Shown one piece after another: positions 10,856 through 21,530 of a DNA stretch of 64,000 nt (positions are counted from its first letter, which is position 1; each line of letters opens with the position of its first letter). This DNA comes from Syngnathus acus. Its lineage: Eukaryota > Chordata > Actinopteri > Syngnathiformes > Syngnathidae. The stretch lies in assembly GCF_901709675.1 (NCBI RefSeq), contig NC_051095.1, positions 15,203,456-15,267,455 of the forward strand, in the 5' to 3' direction. Under the pieces are notes generated by a model. The model was given only the letters and a program-made list of their open reading frames with translations, did not search any database and was not told where the DNA came from. A program made the translations under genes and the position numbers.

Positions 10856-12905
10856 GTGAGTGCTTTTTTTTTTTTCTTCTTCACCTATTGTGTGACTCTG
10901 TAACATTGTAGCATGTACTATGACACTGCAATTTTCAGTTATGATCCAACTATTGTTTCCAAATGAGCTTAGTTCCATGCTGTAGATTTGCATTTTGGGG
11001 AGGACAACAACCCCTTTTTAAAAATGTCTGTACTTAATTTTCCTTTCATATTCATAATTGTTATGGGATACAATTGTGTGTCACTGTGATATACTGGTCT
11101 AACATTTAGCCTGCATGTGCTTGCTTCTCAGGGGCAGCCCTCTTTTCCCAGTTGTGGGTTCTGTCCACATGATAACCTTGGTGGTCTCTGAATCTCTGCA
11201 TTCATGTATACCACCACTATATAGCAATCATCAAATTACTGCTGATTTACCTTAGTTGTGGAAATCAGGGAGTACCTAGGAAAAGATGACTTGACATTTC
11301 TTGGTCTGTTTCTCCCATAGCATTCCATTTGTGACATGGAAGGCATTTTTCTGGTCCACTAATCCACTGTTCATGGCTCCACCCTTTTGATTCAATACAG
11401 TGTTCACAACTGATAGATGGGTGCCAACCTGTAAAATACCAATTATTTTCTATCATACATTTACTTTTTTATTTTTTTACTCATATACACCTAGAAATAG
11501 TATGTCCTTATTCAAATGCCCTTTTTGTGATGTAAAAAAAGGACATCAAGAAGTTGGTTCATAACTATCAGGCTTCTGCTAAACCGATAAATAAAAAAAC
11601 AATCATTTGAACTACTATATTTTGGTTTAATCCGAGGCACCTTTACTGGTGGCAAGTGTGCATTGACTATGAATTTGTGTGATTGGTTGATTCTGAACAT
11701 CCGCAGTTTTAAGAGGTGCACACTTAAGCAACCCTATTATGCCAGTTTTTTTTATCCCCATCTCAAAGCCCTTTTCTCAATTTCTCAAAGTTGCATGGAT
11801 ATACAGTAGGCCACGGTGGTACAAGTTTCCAAATGATTTATATCTGCCTCATTTTTTCCCCCAATATTCCCAATCCATGCATCTGAACAGGGGTGTCTAA
11901 ACTTTTTATATCCACTGTAAAATGTTGACGTTTACCACTTTTCTTCTCCACCATTATCCCCACAAGTAGCCTCAGCTATCTGTCTGACCACAACTGGAAG
12001 CTTCAAGCCTGCTGCTTATTGCTGCCAAGCTGGCCAGCTGTCAGCTGCGGAACAGTCTTGCCTCTGAAGTCCTGATTCGGCATTTCACTACTCGTGCTCT
12101 GTTGTATATTATCCATCCTGTATTCCACCTCATCTTGCTGTGTTGTGTGGCTAAAAGTGATGATGGGTGGGAGAAACGTATGCAGAGGACTGTGAGGCAA
12201 CATTTTGTATTTGCCCACCCTTGCAGAAAGAGCGGGAGCATTAGCTTTTAAGACTCCAATCTGTTACTTTTGTTGTCATGCACGCCATTGTATACGACAA
12301 CGGACATGTTCGTGCATGCAAACAGTACAAGCCTCCATCCTTTTGGGCAAGTCATTCCTGCAGAATGATTCATTCCTTTTAAGAATCCACACATAGGTAG
12401 TGAATCTATAAGACAAGCGAAACTATCTTTCCGACTTGGGTCACGTTACCTCCGTGAGATGGTGAGCGATGTACTCAGCCATCCTGCTGAAATCCTCCTC
12501 TAGTGTCTTCTCGCTCCATACATTTCATTCTTAGTGCACAGCCTTGAGTGTGTCACGTGAAGCAGCTTGGTGTGGCAATAAGAGGTCTAATTTAAAATAG
12601 AAGAGCTGCGGGGAGCGTCCCACTGGGTCATTCAATGGCCTGTACAAACACATTGACCTGGAAGCATCCAATTGATTCCCTCCTACCATGAATGCGACAC
12701 TACCGTGACATCCGCAGTCGCAGTGGACGAGTGAAGTGACGATCAAGTGGCAGCCATTGATTCTTTCACTTAGAGATCAATGTTTCCTCTAGATGAGCTT
12801 GGTTGGTACTCGAGGGTCGAAACTTGACTTGGATTTCTATAATCAGTCTCGTCTCCTTGGTATTGCATAGGTTTTACTAAATGAAATTGTGAATTCTGTT
12901 CATAG
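10856..12905 (+). other. Putative first intron of the small gene
   Basis: AT-rich sequence without convincing exons. A short hAT-like terminus, AGGGGTGTCTAAAC, lies at about 11889-11902. Nothing else recognised. Confidence 0.4.
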
Positions 12906-12944
12906 GCAACTTTACAATTCAAGTCATCCTCACTGAAGTCAGCC

Positions 12945-13398
12945 ATGGAGCGGAAGACAAACGAGGTATAGAAGAAAGAAACTAATACTATAATTATGAA
13001 TGAGGACTACTTGAGAAGGCAAGAGTTTTGTTTTCTAATGTTTTGCTTTTGTCACAAGGGCTCCACCAGCACCTCTCCTCAGAAACACATGAAGAATCGC
13101 TCCAAATCCATAGAGGAGACACAGCAGTCCAAGAGAGTGAGAACCGTGCACGAGTCTGTCAAGTTCAGATGACGACAATAATGTAACCATCATGTTTTCT
13201 TGGCAGGGCATTTCTTCACAGAAATCGCTCCCAGGAAGACCAGAGCTGGACAGAGTGAAGGTGAACTCTTTTTTTTTTTTTTTTGAGTGACCTCTATTGC
13301 AACATGTCTTTTACATATTCTGTCTGTCTTCTGTCTTGCAGGAGTGCCTTGAGGCTTCTGAAACGCCCTCGGCCTCCACTGAGGAATTAAAGGGATGA
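12945..13398 (+). CDS. Small unidentified protein, four coding exons (69 aa)
   Basis: Assembled coding exons: 12945-12965, 13059-13136, 13207-13260 and 13342-13398. The first lies in an exon that begins after the acceptor at 12904-12905. The start sits in CCATGG, a strong Kozak context. Every intron is phase 0 and 70-95 bases long, with GT-AG ends (GAG/GTATAG, AGA/GTGAGA, AAG/GTGAAC). The product begins MERKTNEG, is hydrophilic and rich in Ser, Lys, Arg and Glu, and has no signal peptide, membrane segment or cysteine motif; it ends in EELKG. Basic Ser-rich stretches (SPQKHMKNRSKSIEE) look like kinase targets, but that is inference. An AATAAA 63 bases past the stop supports a true 3' end. I do not recognise the family. 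Each exon is too short to be seen as an open frame, so this rests on splice logic. Confidence 0.55.
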
Positions 13399-13460
13399 AC
13401 AAATAGCCAAGTAATCTTGTCATCAATCATATACCGTACGAATATATGGAACAAAATTGT

Positions 13461-13466
13461 AATAAA
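13461..13466 (+). terminator. Polyadenylation signal of the small gene
   Basis: Canonical AATAAA, 63 bases after the stop codon at 13396-13398. A second AATAAA stands near 14425 and could serve a longer 3' UTR. Confidence 0.5.
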
Positions 13467-14777
13467 AAGCCAGCGATAAATTCAAAATGTGTTACATGAC
13501 CTACATACCGTAAGCAGTCACAAAAACATAGATCTACATTAAGACATTGCATGTGAAGAGAACATGTTTTTATCCAGTTCTCCAGTTTGTTTGTTTTTTA
13601 GGCTGAAGAACTTTTTTTTTTTTTTCTTCTAAACCTCTCCTGATTTTGATCTAAGAATGGCCAGTTTATCGGTCGGGCTCCAACTGTTAACATTGCAAAA
13701 TGTGCATTGACATGAACAAGTGATGTCATTGGGTGTATTCATTAAATTTGTCCTAAACAACAAGCCTATGAGAGGTTATGAAACATTTTATCTATCGATC
13801 GATCGATCTATCTATCTATACTGTGGAAAGCTGGCTATCTGCCATGGAAGATGAATATCTTTTTGAGTGCATGCTGTCGCCAATGAACAAAATCATCGAT
13901 TACTATATTTAGTTTGTATCTCTTGGCCTGCTACCAGCAGAAGGTGTAATTATGGAACATTGTTACTGCTAATGTATCAAATTGTGGGTTAGTGTTGGTT
14001 CACTATTCTCTGCTGCACCAATTGTGTAAAAGTTCATCCGCTTAGTTTGGTGAACCACTCATACATGCAATGTATACCTACAACACAATGTTAAAACCAT
14101 TATGTGCTATTCAAACCATTTTTTTTTCTCCAACTGAGCTCTTATAAAGGCTCTCCTTGTAGTAGGTGATGGTTTTGTCAAACATTAATAAAATCCTCTA
14201 CCCCTATAACATTGTAATGATGTTATTGTTATACATGTTTGTTTCTATGGCAACCAAATCATCTTTCCCAACTTGACGTAAAATTAACCAACATACATGT
14301 GGACAATGTTGGGAATATTTATTTTGGAGTTTCATTGGTTTAGTAGATAGTCTAATAAGACTGGTTAAATGTACACCAAGAGTTCAGTATTTTATTGTCA
14401 GAACTCCACAGGCATCACTGTACACAATAAAGCTGCAACATTCATCTGTAAGGACAAAAATGAAGACTTCTGGTAGTAAGTTGTTCAAGTGTAAATTCAC
14501 AGACGCAGCAGTATCTTCAGCTTCTGTTTTGCTGTGTGCAGAGCTTTTATACCTCTCAAAGCCCCAGCTCTCATCAATGCTCAGAAAACAGTTTGTCTAA
14601 AGGAGGTGGGAGTTATTAAATTGTATTTCTCTGAGGTCCGCATATTAACTTTTGTTTGGTAGCACTGCTGATGTGACAAAACTGGTGCTGGACAATTTGT
14701 TACCTGGAACATCGCTACTGTCTTGTGCCTTGTTGACGTTTGGAGTTAAAAAATATCTTTTTTCAAATCTGTTAAAA
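13467..14777. other. Spacer or long 3' UTR, no gene seen
   Basis: AT-rich. Contains a short TATC/GATC microsatellite at about 13790-13820. No open frame or splice pattern worth calling. Confidence 0.5.
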
Positions 14778-14788
14778 CAGAATGCTGA

Positions 14789-14834
<46 letters not shown>

Positions 14835-14878
14835 TCATCATATATATATATATATATGAGCATTCTGATTGGATTTGT
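14778..14878. repeat. AT microsatellite inside a nested palindrome
   Basis: Two (AT)n runs. 14786-14836 is a palindrome with arms TGAATACATACAT and ATGTATGTATTCA. Outer arms CAGAATGCT and AGCATTCTG enclose both runs. The segment could fold into a long hairpin. Confidence 0.8.
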
Positions 14879-14956
14879 GTTGTAAGATAACCTGGCAGAG
14901 CCATTCTTTCTACGAGGACCTTAAGAAATATTTATCATTGTCAGCAAAATTATCAG

Positions 14957-15215
14957 GCAGCATGGTGATGAGTGTTTAGCACATCCGCCTGATAATTTTC
15001 ACAGTTCTGGTTTCGACCGTTGCTTCGGCCTTCCTGTGTGGAGTTTGTAGGTGCTCCCTGTGCTTGTGTGGTTTTCTACATGTACTTTGGCTTCCTCACA
15101 CTTTCAAAATGGCTTAAACGTGTGAATGAAAGTGCGAGTGGTGAGTTATGTTTCCTGCATGTGATCGGCAGACGTCCAGTTCAGGATGTAGCCAGCCAAC
15201 AATTAAAATAACTAT
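14957..15215 (+). repeat. Old copy of the fish ATGGATGG-tailed dispersed repeat
   Basis: Shows the diagnostic order of this family in decayed form: TTAGCACATCCGCCT, then CTGTGTGGAGTTTGTAG, then GTACTTTGGCTTCCTCACAC, then GTGTGAATGAAAGTGCGAGTG, then CAGACGTCCAGTTCAGG. Same family as 23510-23795, 33537-33830 and 49470-49575. A small open frame over it is not a gene. Confidence 0.75.
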
Positions 15216-16280
15216 AAAATAAGATGACCAATATGAGCCACTAGATAGCAGCAGAGCCATTATTTTATAATTTAACCTCAGCCACAACATTCCTTATTAT
15301 CACCCACCCTACACAAGAAATTCAGGCTAAACAGATTTTTGCTTTAACATAATTGGTGTCATCAACTTAAGACTTATTGATTTAATAATGGAAGATGATC
15401 TACACTGCAGGTGTAACGGCCGTTTTTTGTTTTTCAATTACAAAATTTCAAAAGAAAAAAACATGAGGTGACTGGTTTTCTTTTATTTCTTTAAACAACA
15501 TAAAATTGAAATCTGATCGTTTTACATTTGGCGTTTGCCTACGTCAAAAGGAAAAACAAATGCCCAAAAAGTACACGGACCACAGTTGCACATTGACTTA
15601 AGTTTAACTCCATAACTATTAAAGGGGCCTTGACATGAAATTCTCTATTTCTTTTAGGTTTTTGAGCATAAATATACATCTGCTAGCCTGACGAGTCCTC
15701 AAAGTAGTGACAAGAATGTTTCCCTTGCTGTTTGTATCATCATAGCTCAAACATCCATCCATCCATCCATCCATTTTCTAGCATTCTCAAATGGGCTGTT
15801 TGTGATGTTACCAACCCCGCCCTTTTTGGTTTGTGATGCCACTAACTCCACCCTAACAATTTTGAATCCATCTGCCTGCTGAAGTTTCAACACAAACTTT
15901 TGTGCAGGTGTGGCAGAAGAACAAGATTCTCTTTCTTCTTCCTACAGTTAAGCCACAGAAAGGCTTGTGATTGGACTTTATTTATGCCTTGCATATGTCA
16001 AAAGAACTCTCAAAACGTGTGTTGGTTTGTGGCAAACATTTTACTGACAACTGCTTGTGCAGTTTGGGACAATAAAAATGTGGATTAGCTTTCACTTTCC
16101 CTAGGATCGATATCAAATCTCTCTGGAACAGCAAGTAACCCTGTTCAAGTAAGTTTATTTTGGGAGGTATTTCCTTCACTATGTGACATAAAGTGGCCTT
16201 CTTTGCTAGCTTTGCAGCTAATTGATGCTAGTTGATGTAACATCGATGCTCAGCGTGCATGTCTCAATATATCTTTTAAG
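15216..16280. other. Spacer, with an ATCC microsatellite scrap
   Basis: No gene seen. (ATCC)n followed by ATTTTCTAGCATTC near 15749-15790 is the tail end of the same dispersed-repeat family in reverse. The segment 15620-15870, with GGGCTGTTTGTGATGTTACC, also looks repetitive but was not classified. Confidence 0.4.
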
Positions 16281-16355
16281 GTGCTGACGTCAAAGACTCA
16301 ATGTGAACGGAAGCATGTGGAAGAGGTGAAGCAAAAAAAAATAATTGTGAAACAG
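16281..16355 (+). other. Exon-like block, 25 codons, phase 0 at both ends
   Basis: Acceptor ATCTTTTAAG and donor AAACAG/GTGAGC frame exactly 75 bases. The in-frame reading is stop-free and starts VLTSKTQCERKHVEEV, a Lys/Glu-rich helix-like segment. Strand and phase match the small gene at 12945-13398, so it could be a distal or alternative exon of that gene, or belong to an unrelated gene. A possible partner follows the acceptor near 16625 but has two competing frames. Confidence 0.3.
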
Positions 16356-18571
16356 GTGAGCCTTGCCACTGACACCAAAATCCACTCATTCAATGCTCGA
16401 CTAATATTATGCCTTCCTAGTGGAGGCTAATTTTTGCAAAAAGTGTTTTAATTCAGTAGTAGGGTGCCCACAGTATGGTTGTTGTTGTTTTTGTCAGGGC
16501 TCCTTTAAGAAAAACATTCTATACCATTGCACTTCATGAAATCATAAAGTAATAACATATTTGAAAAATTAAAAACTGTTTGTGCATCATTTTATGCTTC
16601 TGTCGCTCCTGGTGTGTGTGTCCAGACCACCGGGGGCAGTATAAAACAAAGCTACAGGAGGAGGATGCAAGATGCGATGACACAGTCTTAGACGTTTTTC
16701 ACAGGATAAAGAAAATATGCTATATTTGCATGTGTTGCTATTCGTGTTCAAATACGAGTTGCTGAAATCAAACTACTGCAATATTGATTGATTTCATCAC
16801 GGCCAATAGCATTTAGCTGGTGGATATTCAGAAAGGTTTGTGTAATTCTCTGTTTTGTTTGGTGAACTTCAACTAGGAGTGGCAATGAACATCTCAAGGC
16901 CTCTTTTTTAAGAATTGCTCATTGCTGCCGCTGCTTCTAAGTTCACTGTCACAATCTACTGCAGTGGTTGGTTCTCAGTTTTGATTTTACCGCAAGTACC
17001 ACCTCATAAAATACTTGGCCAACAGTAACATCCTAGGCCCATATGTTTGTAAAAAAGTAGGTGAAGGTTTTATTCCTAATAAATCTGCATTTATTGTAAC
17101 TAAGCCATTGTACCATTACAATTTACACATACGTACACAAGTTGTAAGAACAACTACTGCATTAATGATAAAACTCTATTGCACATAAAAATGAAAAACT
17201 GCACTTGATTAAAAGGTTTCCAAGATTAAGTGCAAATGTATTGTGCTGTACTAACGTTAAATAAATCTGAACTACTTAAAAATGTACTTTAGAAACAACG
17301 TTTAAACAAGCTGCGTGCAAAGCTAATCAGGTCTCTCGTTAAATTGAGGTATCACTGTATGATTTCTTTTGGCTTAAAGGCTATATGAGAGAAACCCTAA
17401 CTACCATGAGGTGATGAAAATGAGTTTGACACTCTATCCACACCCTACAAAAGGTGAACAATCTCATTCTGCTTGCTGAGTGAGTTGTTTGTACCAGTAA
17501 TAAAGTTATTTTGCCATTTTTTGGTTCTGTAAATCACAAGTAGCGCACACTTGTTGCAACTTGGCAAGTAATGTCTCTGGTTACCTGCAGGAAAATTAAT
17601 TTCCACAAGAAACTTAGGCGCGACTGAAAGAGAGGCGGACACGGCCGTAGATGAGCACCGTGCAGGTAGCTTGGATGACATCGCCCACCAAAGTGACGTG
17701 TGGTACAGGCTCAGTGGATGCTGTCAGTGTCTGTATACAGCCTCCGCCAGGATGCCGCATAGGGCGATAATGATGCCGCTGAATGTAATTACAGTAATTC
17801 CGGCTGCTGTAATGATTCAAATCACTTGCATCCTCTTTGCCTTTCAGAGACACGTTAGCGCCCCCTTCTTGGATGGGGTCCCCGAAAACAGTGAAGTAGC
17901 AGACATGAAAAGGGGTAGAAACGACTCTTGTATTTCAACCGACAGCCTTTGAATTGAGTTGCTGCTCAATAGAGGGTGGAGAGAAGAAGTGACTGGCTTG
18001 CCGCAGCTGCAGGAAACAGCTTATAAGAGGGAACATTAAAAGGCCGCGGATGTTTCCTTATTGAATCTGACTGGGTTGTTTATTGGTGGAGAGGCTCGGT
18101 GGTGCCTTCTGGCAGTGTGTGTGATTTAAGAGCAGGAACCAACGTGGGCTGCTTTTGTCCTTGTCTAATTCACAGTGCACATCTTTTTCCTGCTCCAGGA
18201 GACTGATCAACATTCATTTACATCTACGTATATGTGCGCCCTGTGCTCTTTAGAGTCATTCTGCTTTTTTTCTCCAGCAAACTCCTGCCCTCCATCCCAC
18301 AGAGAGCATCATGGCCTCTCAATCAGGGGTTCTTAAAAGTTCTCAAATCCAGGGAGATATTTCCTCAAAGAACCTTATGTCTAGGGCGAACATGAGCTTT
18401 CTTTTCAAGGACTTGGTACTCGCAATTGCAGCCCATACTAATGGCGGCCAATACCAATGGCTGACAGAATGTTTTTCGAAGTGAACTGTATCCAGGTCAA
18501 TCCTCATATGCTTGCCAACATTCAATTTATATAAGTACAATATTTCTTCATTTCGAGATGGCTGCTGGATG

Positions 18572-18644
<73 letters not shown>

Positions 18645-19862
18645 CACGTAAATAAAAACAAAAAACAATATATAATACAAAATAAAAGTATGAATAAATA
18701 CAAAAAATAATTATAAAATGAATGTAAAAATATATACGAATGTACACATAAGTAAATGCAATTAAACATCAATGTATTTTTCTTTTAGTTTATTTCTAAA
18801 TTTTTTTTTTTATTTGATTTTATTTTGACTCCTATTAATTTTTAATTGTAGCAGACCATAGACGTGACATGTTTCGGTTGGTCTTTCACCTTCTTCAGAG
18901 TGTCACATGATGATGTGTGACTTGTGTTTATCAGCATTCTGGAAGGGGTGAATGGACAGCAGAGACAACGACACCTGTCAAATTGACAGGTGAGTCACAC
19001 CTTTTTTGAATATCAGCTGATGAAGCTCTGAAGAAGATGAAAAAGTCAGGTAAATGACAACCTAAAATATCCTGTCTAAGTTAAAAGAACTGACGAGTTA
19101 ATTGTTGCTAAAGTTTCATATACAGTAAGTGCAAGAAGAAGTTACTTTATTTCCTCAAGTAGCAGCCATCCCTCAAATGCCCCGAATTGTTGCTGCGTGC
19201 ATCATTAATATCAGTAAATAAATGCCTTTCTTGAATAGACTTAGCAGTCAGAAAAAGAACATGCTATCACTGTAATTAGTACTTAGTCCATAGAACCCTT
19301 TGTTCGCACACAGGGACATAGTTTCTGAGCCCATTTAAATTCCGTTGCTACCAGAAATAGCCGCTCCAAATCACATGAACAGGTTTTCCAATTAATTAAT
19401 GCGAGGAGTCTTACAGCAGAATTGAAGATGATCTTGTTCTCTAGTTTATTATTTGTGGTTTCAAAAAACATTTTGTAAAGTAAAAAAAACAAAGTTCAAA
19501 AACAAATGGATTTTCTTGGGCATATTTAAAAATACTGTAAGAGAACAGAAGAAGTTAGGGCTGTCACTACTGAATCACTTTAGAGTGGACTTTTCCATTA
19601 AACAATTGAGTAATCAGATGGCTGGATATGTCTGTATGAATGGCGTGCAATGGTGCCGACAATGCCGCGAGGCTAAAATTTTGTCAACCTAACTTATTGA
19701 TGTGATTGACTTGAACGTTTTTCCTCCAGCCTGAATGTCACTAGTACCTCAAACAATATGACATAAAATGGTCTAAAAAAAAACACATTTAGGGTTGAGT
19801 AATTAGGTAAAAAAAATTGAAAAATTTGCAAAGGTTTTATTGTAAAATAAATCAAAATATAC
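16356..19862. other. Gene-poor spacer
   Basis: AT-rich. The segment 17610-17950 is less AT-rich and has a hydrophobic minus-strand reading (GIIIALCGILAEAVYRH) that soon meets a stop; it might be a decayed exon. A CTCF-like core AGGGGGCGCT lies on the minus strand near 17857. No gene can be supported. Confidence 0.4.
18574..18642. repeat. (CT)n microsatellite
   Basis: About 34 uninterrupted CT dinucleotides. The minus-strand Arg-Glu repeats in frames across it are an artefact. Confidence 0.99.
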
Positions 19863-20225
19863 TGTCATGCCTCGTCCACAGTTTTGTGATGTCATCGTTT
19901 CTGTGTCTGTGTGCTCGCCCCTCCCTTCCTGTGTGCCCTTGATTAGTGTAACCACACGCACCTGCCTCGTTACCTGTGTCGTATTTAAGTTCTGTTTGCG
20001 TGTCACTCGCCGTCGGAGCATTGCCTGAGACGTGGACAATGCATGTCTCACTGTCACGCGGTTTGTTTGGGTCCTGTCTTTTGTTTCACGCTTTGGCGGT
20101 CAGTCCTTTTGGTTTTGTTGTTTAGTCACGTCAGTTTGCCGGGTTTGTCCTTTGAGTTCCTGCAATAAACCCTGGTCCAAGCTGCATTTGGTCGTCCTCG
20201 CTCCATCTACACCCCGTTCGTGACA
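19863..20225 (+). mobile_element. Solo LTR of an LTR retrotransposon
   Basis: Begins TGTCATGCC and ends CGTGACA, so the ends have the TG..CA form with short inverted ends (TGTCA/TGACA). Identical 5-bp target duplications TATAC lie at 19858-19862 and 20226-20230. Inside are a TATA-like GTATTTAAG and a poly(A) signal region CAATAAACC in the right order for a plus-strand LTR. No gag or pol is present, so this is a product of LTR-LTR recombination. A 5-bp duplication fits Ty3/Gypsy-type and some other LTR elements; the exact class is uncertain. Confidence 0.85.
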
Positions 20226-20960
20226 TATACTCTCATAATCCGAATATTCAACTCGTTTCTTACTGTTGTTGCTCTGTTCTTTACTCTTGGGGCACTCCCT
20301 TTCTCAGCATCCTTAGTCTGCTTATGCTTTGGGCTGGCTCTTAATAGGTAGTCTGTGTTTTATTATTGTTGTTCAAGACATCCTTCATCTGAGAAAGTTT
20401 GAAAATCAGAAAATTAGGAGTCAGGCGTTCCCTCTACTTCTAGTGTCAACAGGTCATCCAGTAATCGAACCTCCTGAGGGCCAAAAATCAAGACTTCTCA
20501 TCGACCTCGCCAAGATCACGCTCCTATTCATTTTCTTCTTTGTGTGCTCTCTCTGTCTACTCTTAGCAGGGTGCTACGTAAGTGTAGCCCTCACTTATCC
20601 CTGTGTGTTCACTGTGACTCAGGGAGCCTATCTATGTTTGACAAACCAGTGAGTCATACGCGTCTAATGTGTATTTAATCATTTAAGCTTCAGACCATGA
20701 CAGGAGGGAAAATGTTGCTTCTTTTCATTGAGCCACATTTTCTTGTGCTTCAGGCGGATGTTTCCCAAGCATTCTGGAGCTCTGTAACGGGGGGTGGGCA
20801 TCCTTGGGTTTCACCTCTGCAAGAATAGTAAATGCAATAGATGGAAACTGTTGGAAACTGTTTTGGTAATCAAACTGCTGTTGTTGAGTCTGTTGCATTA
20901 ATTACACAGAGCGTGCAGGTCACTTTTAATCCATCTATTCATTTTTGATCCCAGCACCAT
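20226..20960. other. Spacer, no gene supported
   Basis: One open frame of about 107 codons (20329-20652) has hydrophobic stretches (LLFIFFFVCSLCLLLAG), but it has no good start context and no splice sites that extend it. Treated as chance. Confidence 0.4.
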
Positions 20961-20964
20961 CATC

Positions 20965-21395
20965 AGAGCCCAGCTTTGCTTTTTCCTGGGCTTCTGAACA
21001 AAATGATGAAGCATAAATCCAAAGATGTATTTGGAATGGACACTACAATGCGAAATGACATGGGTCAATCTCTTACTGCACCCATAACAAAAAATATTAA
21101 TCACTATATCGCTCAAGGGGAATTTCCAGAGGAATGGAATTCAACCATTGTTTGCCCAATATTTAAATCTGGAAATCGGCAAACAAGACAGACCGACAAA
21201 TATTTTGCCAGTCATGTGTAAGGTTTTGGAAAAGTGTACCTATATCAGTAGATCAGGGATCAAATCAACAATTCTCATTTTTCACTCCATCCATTACAAT
21301 ATGGATTCGGACCAAATCACTCAACTGAGTCAGCCAATTGCTATTTCATTGGAAATAAAATCAGATTATTACTTGACAGTAATGGTGTGCAACTC
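20965..21395 (+). mobile_element. LINE reverse transcriptase fragment, frameshifted
   Basis: One frame reads KDVFGMDTT, then LTAPITKNINHYIAQGEFPEEW and CPIFKSGN, the usual run-up to the RT palm in fish non-LTR elements. After a frameshift near 21195 a second frame reads RPTNILPVMCKVLEK, matching the YRPISILP..KVLEK motif. The expected upstream and downstream parts are missing or unrecognisable. A dead fragment. Confidence 0.7.
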
Positions 21396-21530
21396 TGAAA
21401 CTCTAACCCTAGGTTAAAAAGCTGACTTTGGTTTGAAACCGTACTACGACACTTAACCAATACCTTAACCTAAAAACACCTAACCCTATTCCTAACCCCT
21501 AGCCTCTAACCCTAAACCTAGTTTGAAAAC
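21385..21530 (-). repeat. Degenerate telomere-like CCCTAA cluster
   Basis: At least six imperfect copies such as CTAACCCTAGG, CCTAACCCTATTCCTAACCCC and CTCTAACCCTAAACC. Not a clean telomeric run. A shorter GGTTAGGGG-type patch lies at about 24855-24905. Confidence 0.6.

Noticed and set aside
18343-18772. Arg-Glu-rich minus-strand open frames
   Set aside because: Translation of a (CT)n microsatellite.
20329-20652. Hydrophobic open frame of 107 codons
   Set aside because: No start context, no splice extension and no recognised family.
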